Of a DNA stretch of 64,000 nt, positions 63,845-64,000 are shown piece after piece (within the stretch, counting starts at the first letter, position 1; each line of letters starts with the position of its first letter). The DNA lies in the NCBI RefSeq assembly GCF_040183065.1, contig NC_091130.1:28132359-28196358 (forward strand). Direction: 5' to 3'. Source of the stretch: Periplaneta americana. Lineage: Eukaryota; Arthropoda; Insecta; Blattodea; Blattidae. The notes under the pieces are model-generated. The model saw nothing but the letters and a program-made list of their open reading frames with translations. It ran no database searches and was not told where the DNA came from. The position numbers and the translations under genes are program-made.

Positions 63845-64000
63845 GCTCACAAGTTGGGCACAGTTCTTGGTCCAATTTTATTCTTGATTTATATAAATTA
63901 TTTGTTATTAACTGATTTACGCAAATATAATGGGGTTATGTACTCATATGCGGATGATACCGTAATTCTTTTTGGTGAAAAATCTTGGAAAGGCACTTAT
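63845..64000 (+). mobile_element. non-LTR reverse transcriptase, catalytic core, cut by window edge
   Basis: The frame to the right edge encodes GTVLGPILFLIYINYLLLTD, LRKYNGVMYSYADDTVILFG, EKSWKGTY. QGTVLGP-type and SYADDTVIL motifs are the RT palm (YADD catalytic box) of CR1/Jockey-type LINEs. It starts after a diverged lead-in at about 63830 and continues outside the window. The frame is open as far as seen. Confidence 0.85.

Overview
The window is intron-rich, AT-rich, transposon-saturated arthropod nuclear DNA. The abundant RTE-like LINE, whose protein ends in an RPLGRPRRRWEDNIKMD-type motif and whose 3' tail is (AGTA)n, together with several tRNA-derived SINEs, suggests a cockroach (Blattodea, perhaps Periplaneta). 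That assignment is an inference from repeat style; no marker gene proves it.

Host genes: two tandem, same-strand (+) secreted S1-family (chymotrypsin-fold) serine proteases. Gene 1 is present as its last five coding exons (8964-9055, 23352-23490, 27945-28058, 30936-31079, 36147-36296), with the full His/Asp/Ser triad, stop codon and poly(A) signal; its signal/activation exon(s) lie upstream of the window. Gene 2 starts about 14 kb downstream, with a TATA box at 50730, a signal-peptide exon at 50768-50816, an activation-site exon at 56662-56741 and a His-loop exon at 62487-62578; the rest lies beyond the right edge. Intron phases match exactly between the genes and the His exon is 92 nt in both, so they are tandem duplicates. 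Gene 1 lacks the trypsin Asp189 (Gly there) and has Ser at 216.

Everything else is repeats, many dateable relative to one another because they are nested. 1-8.9 kb: LINE-A copies, one inside another LINE with a perfect target-site duplication (TSD), and DNA-transposon relics. 9.3-12 kb: a Transib-like element (terminal heptamer CACAGTG, CGCCG-type 5-bp TSD) inside a tRNA-derived SINE, carrying a 140-bp satellite. 12.5-15.8 kb: a 1-kb (AGT)n array split by a TA-inserting element that is itself split by a hAT element with an 8-bp TSD. 16-23 kb: LINE, mariner and TIR elements. 24-33 kb: a MITE nested in LINE-A, twin SINEs, LINE 3' ends, hAT fossils. 34-36 kb: a TA-type element with a second TA-type element inside. 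42-50 kb: a 1.15-kb segment present twice in inverted orientation, a TTAA-type MITE and a Helitron. 50.9-55.5 kb: a foldback Tc1-like element and a four-element nest. 57-64 kb: pogo-like, mariner-like, DDE and hAT relics and the beginning of another LINE reverse transcriptase.

The protease introns (2.9 to 14.3 kb) are therefore built mainly of transposons. No bacterial, viral, CRISPR or organellar genes were seen. Positions of TE ends are read by eye and may be off by a few bases unless a TSD is quoted.
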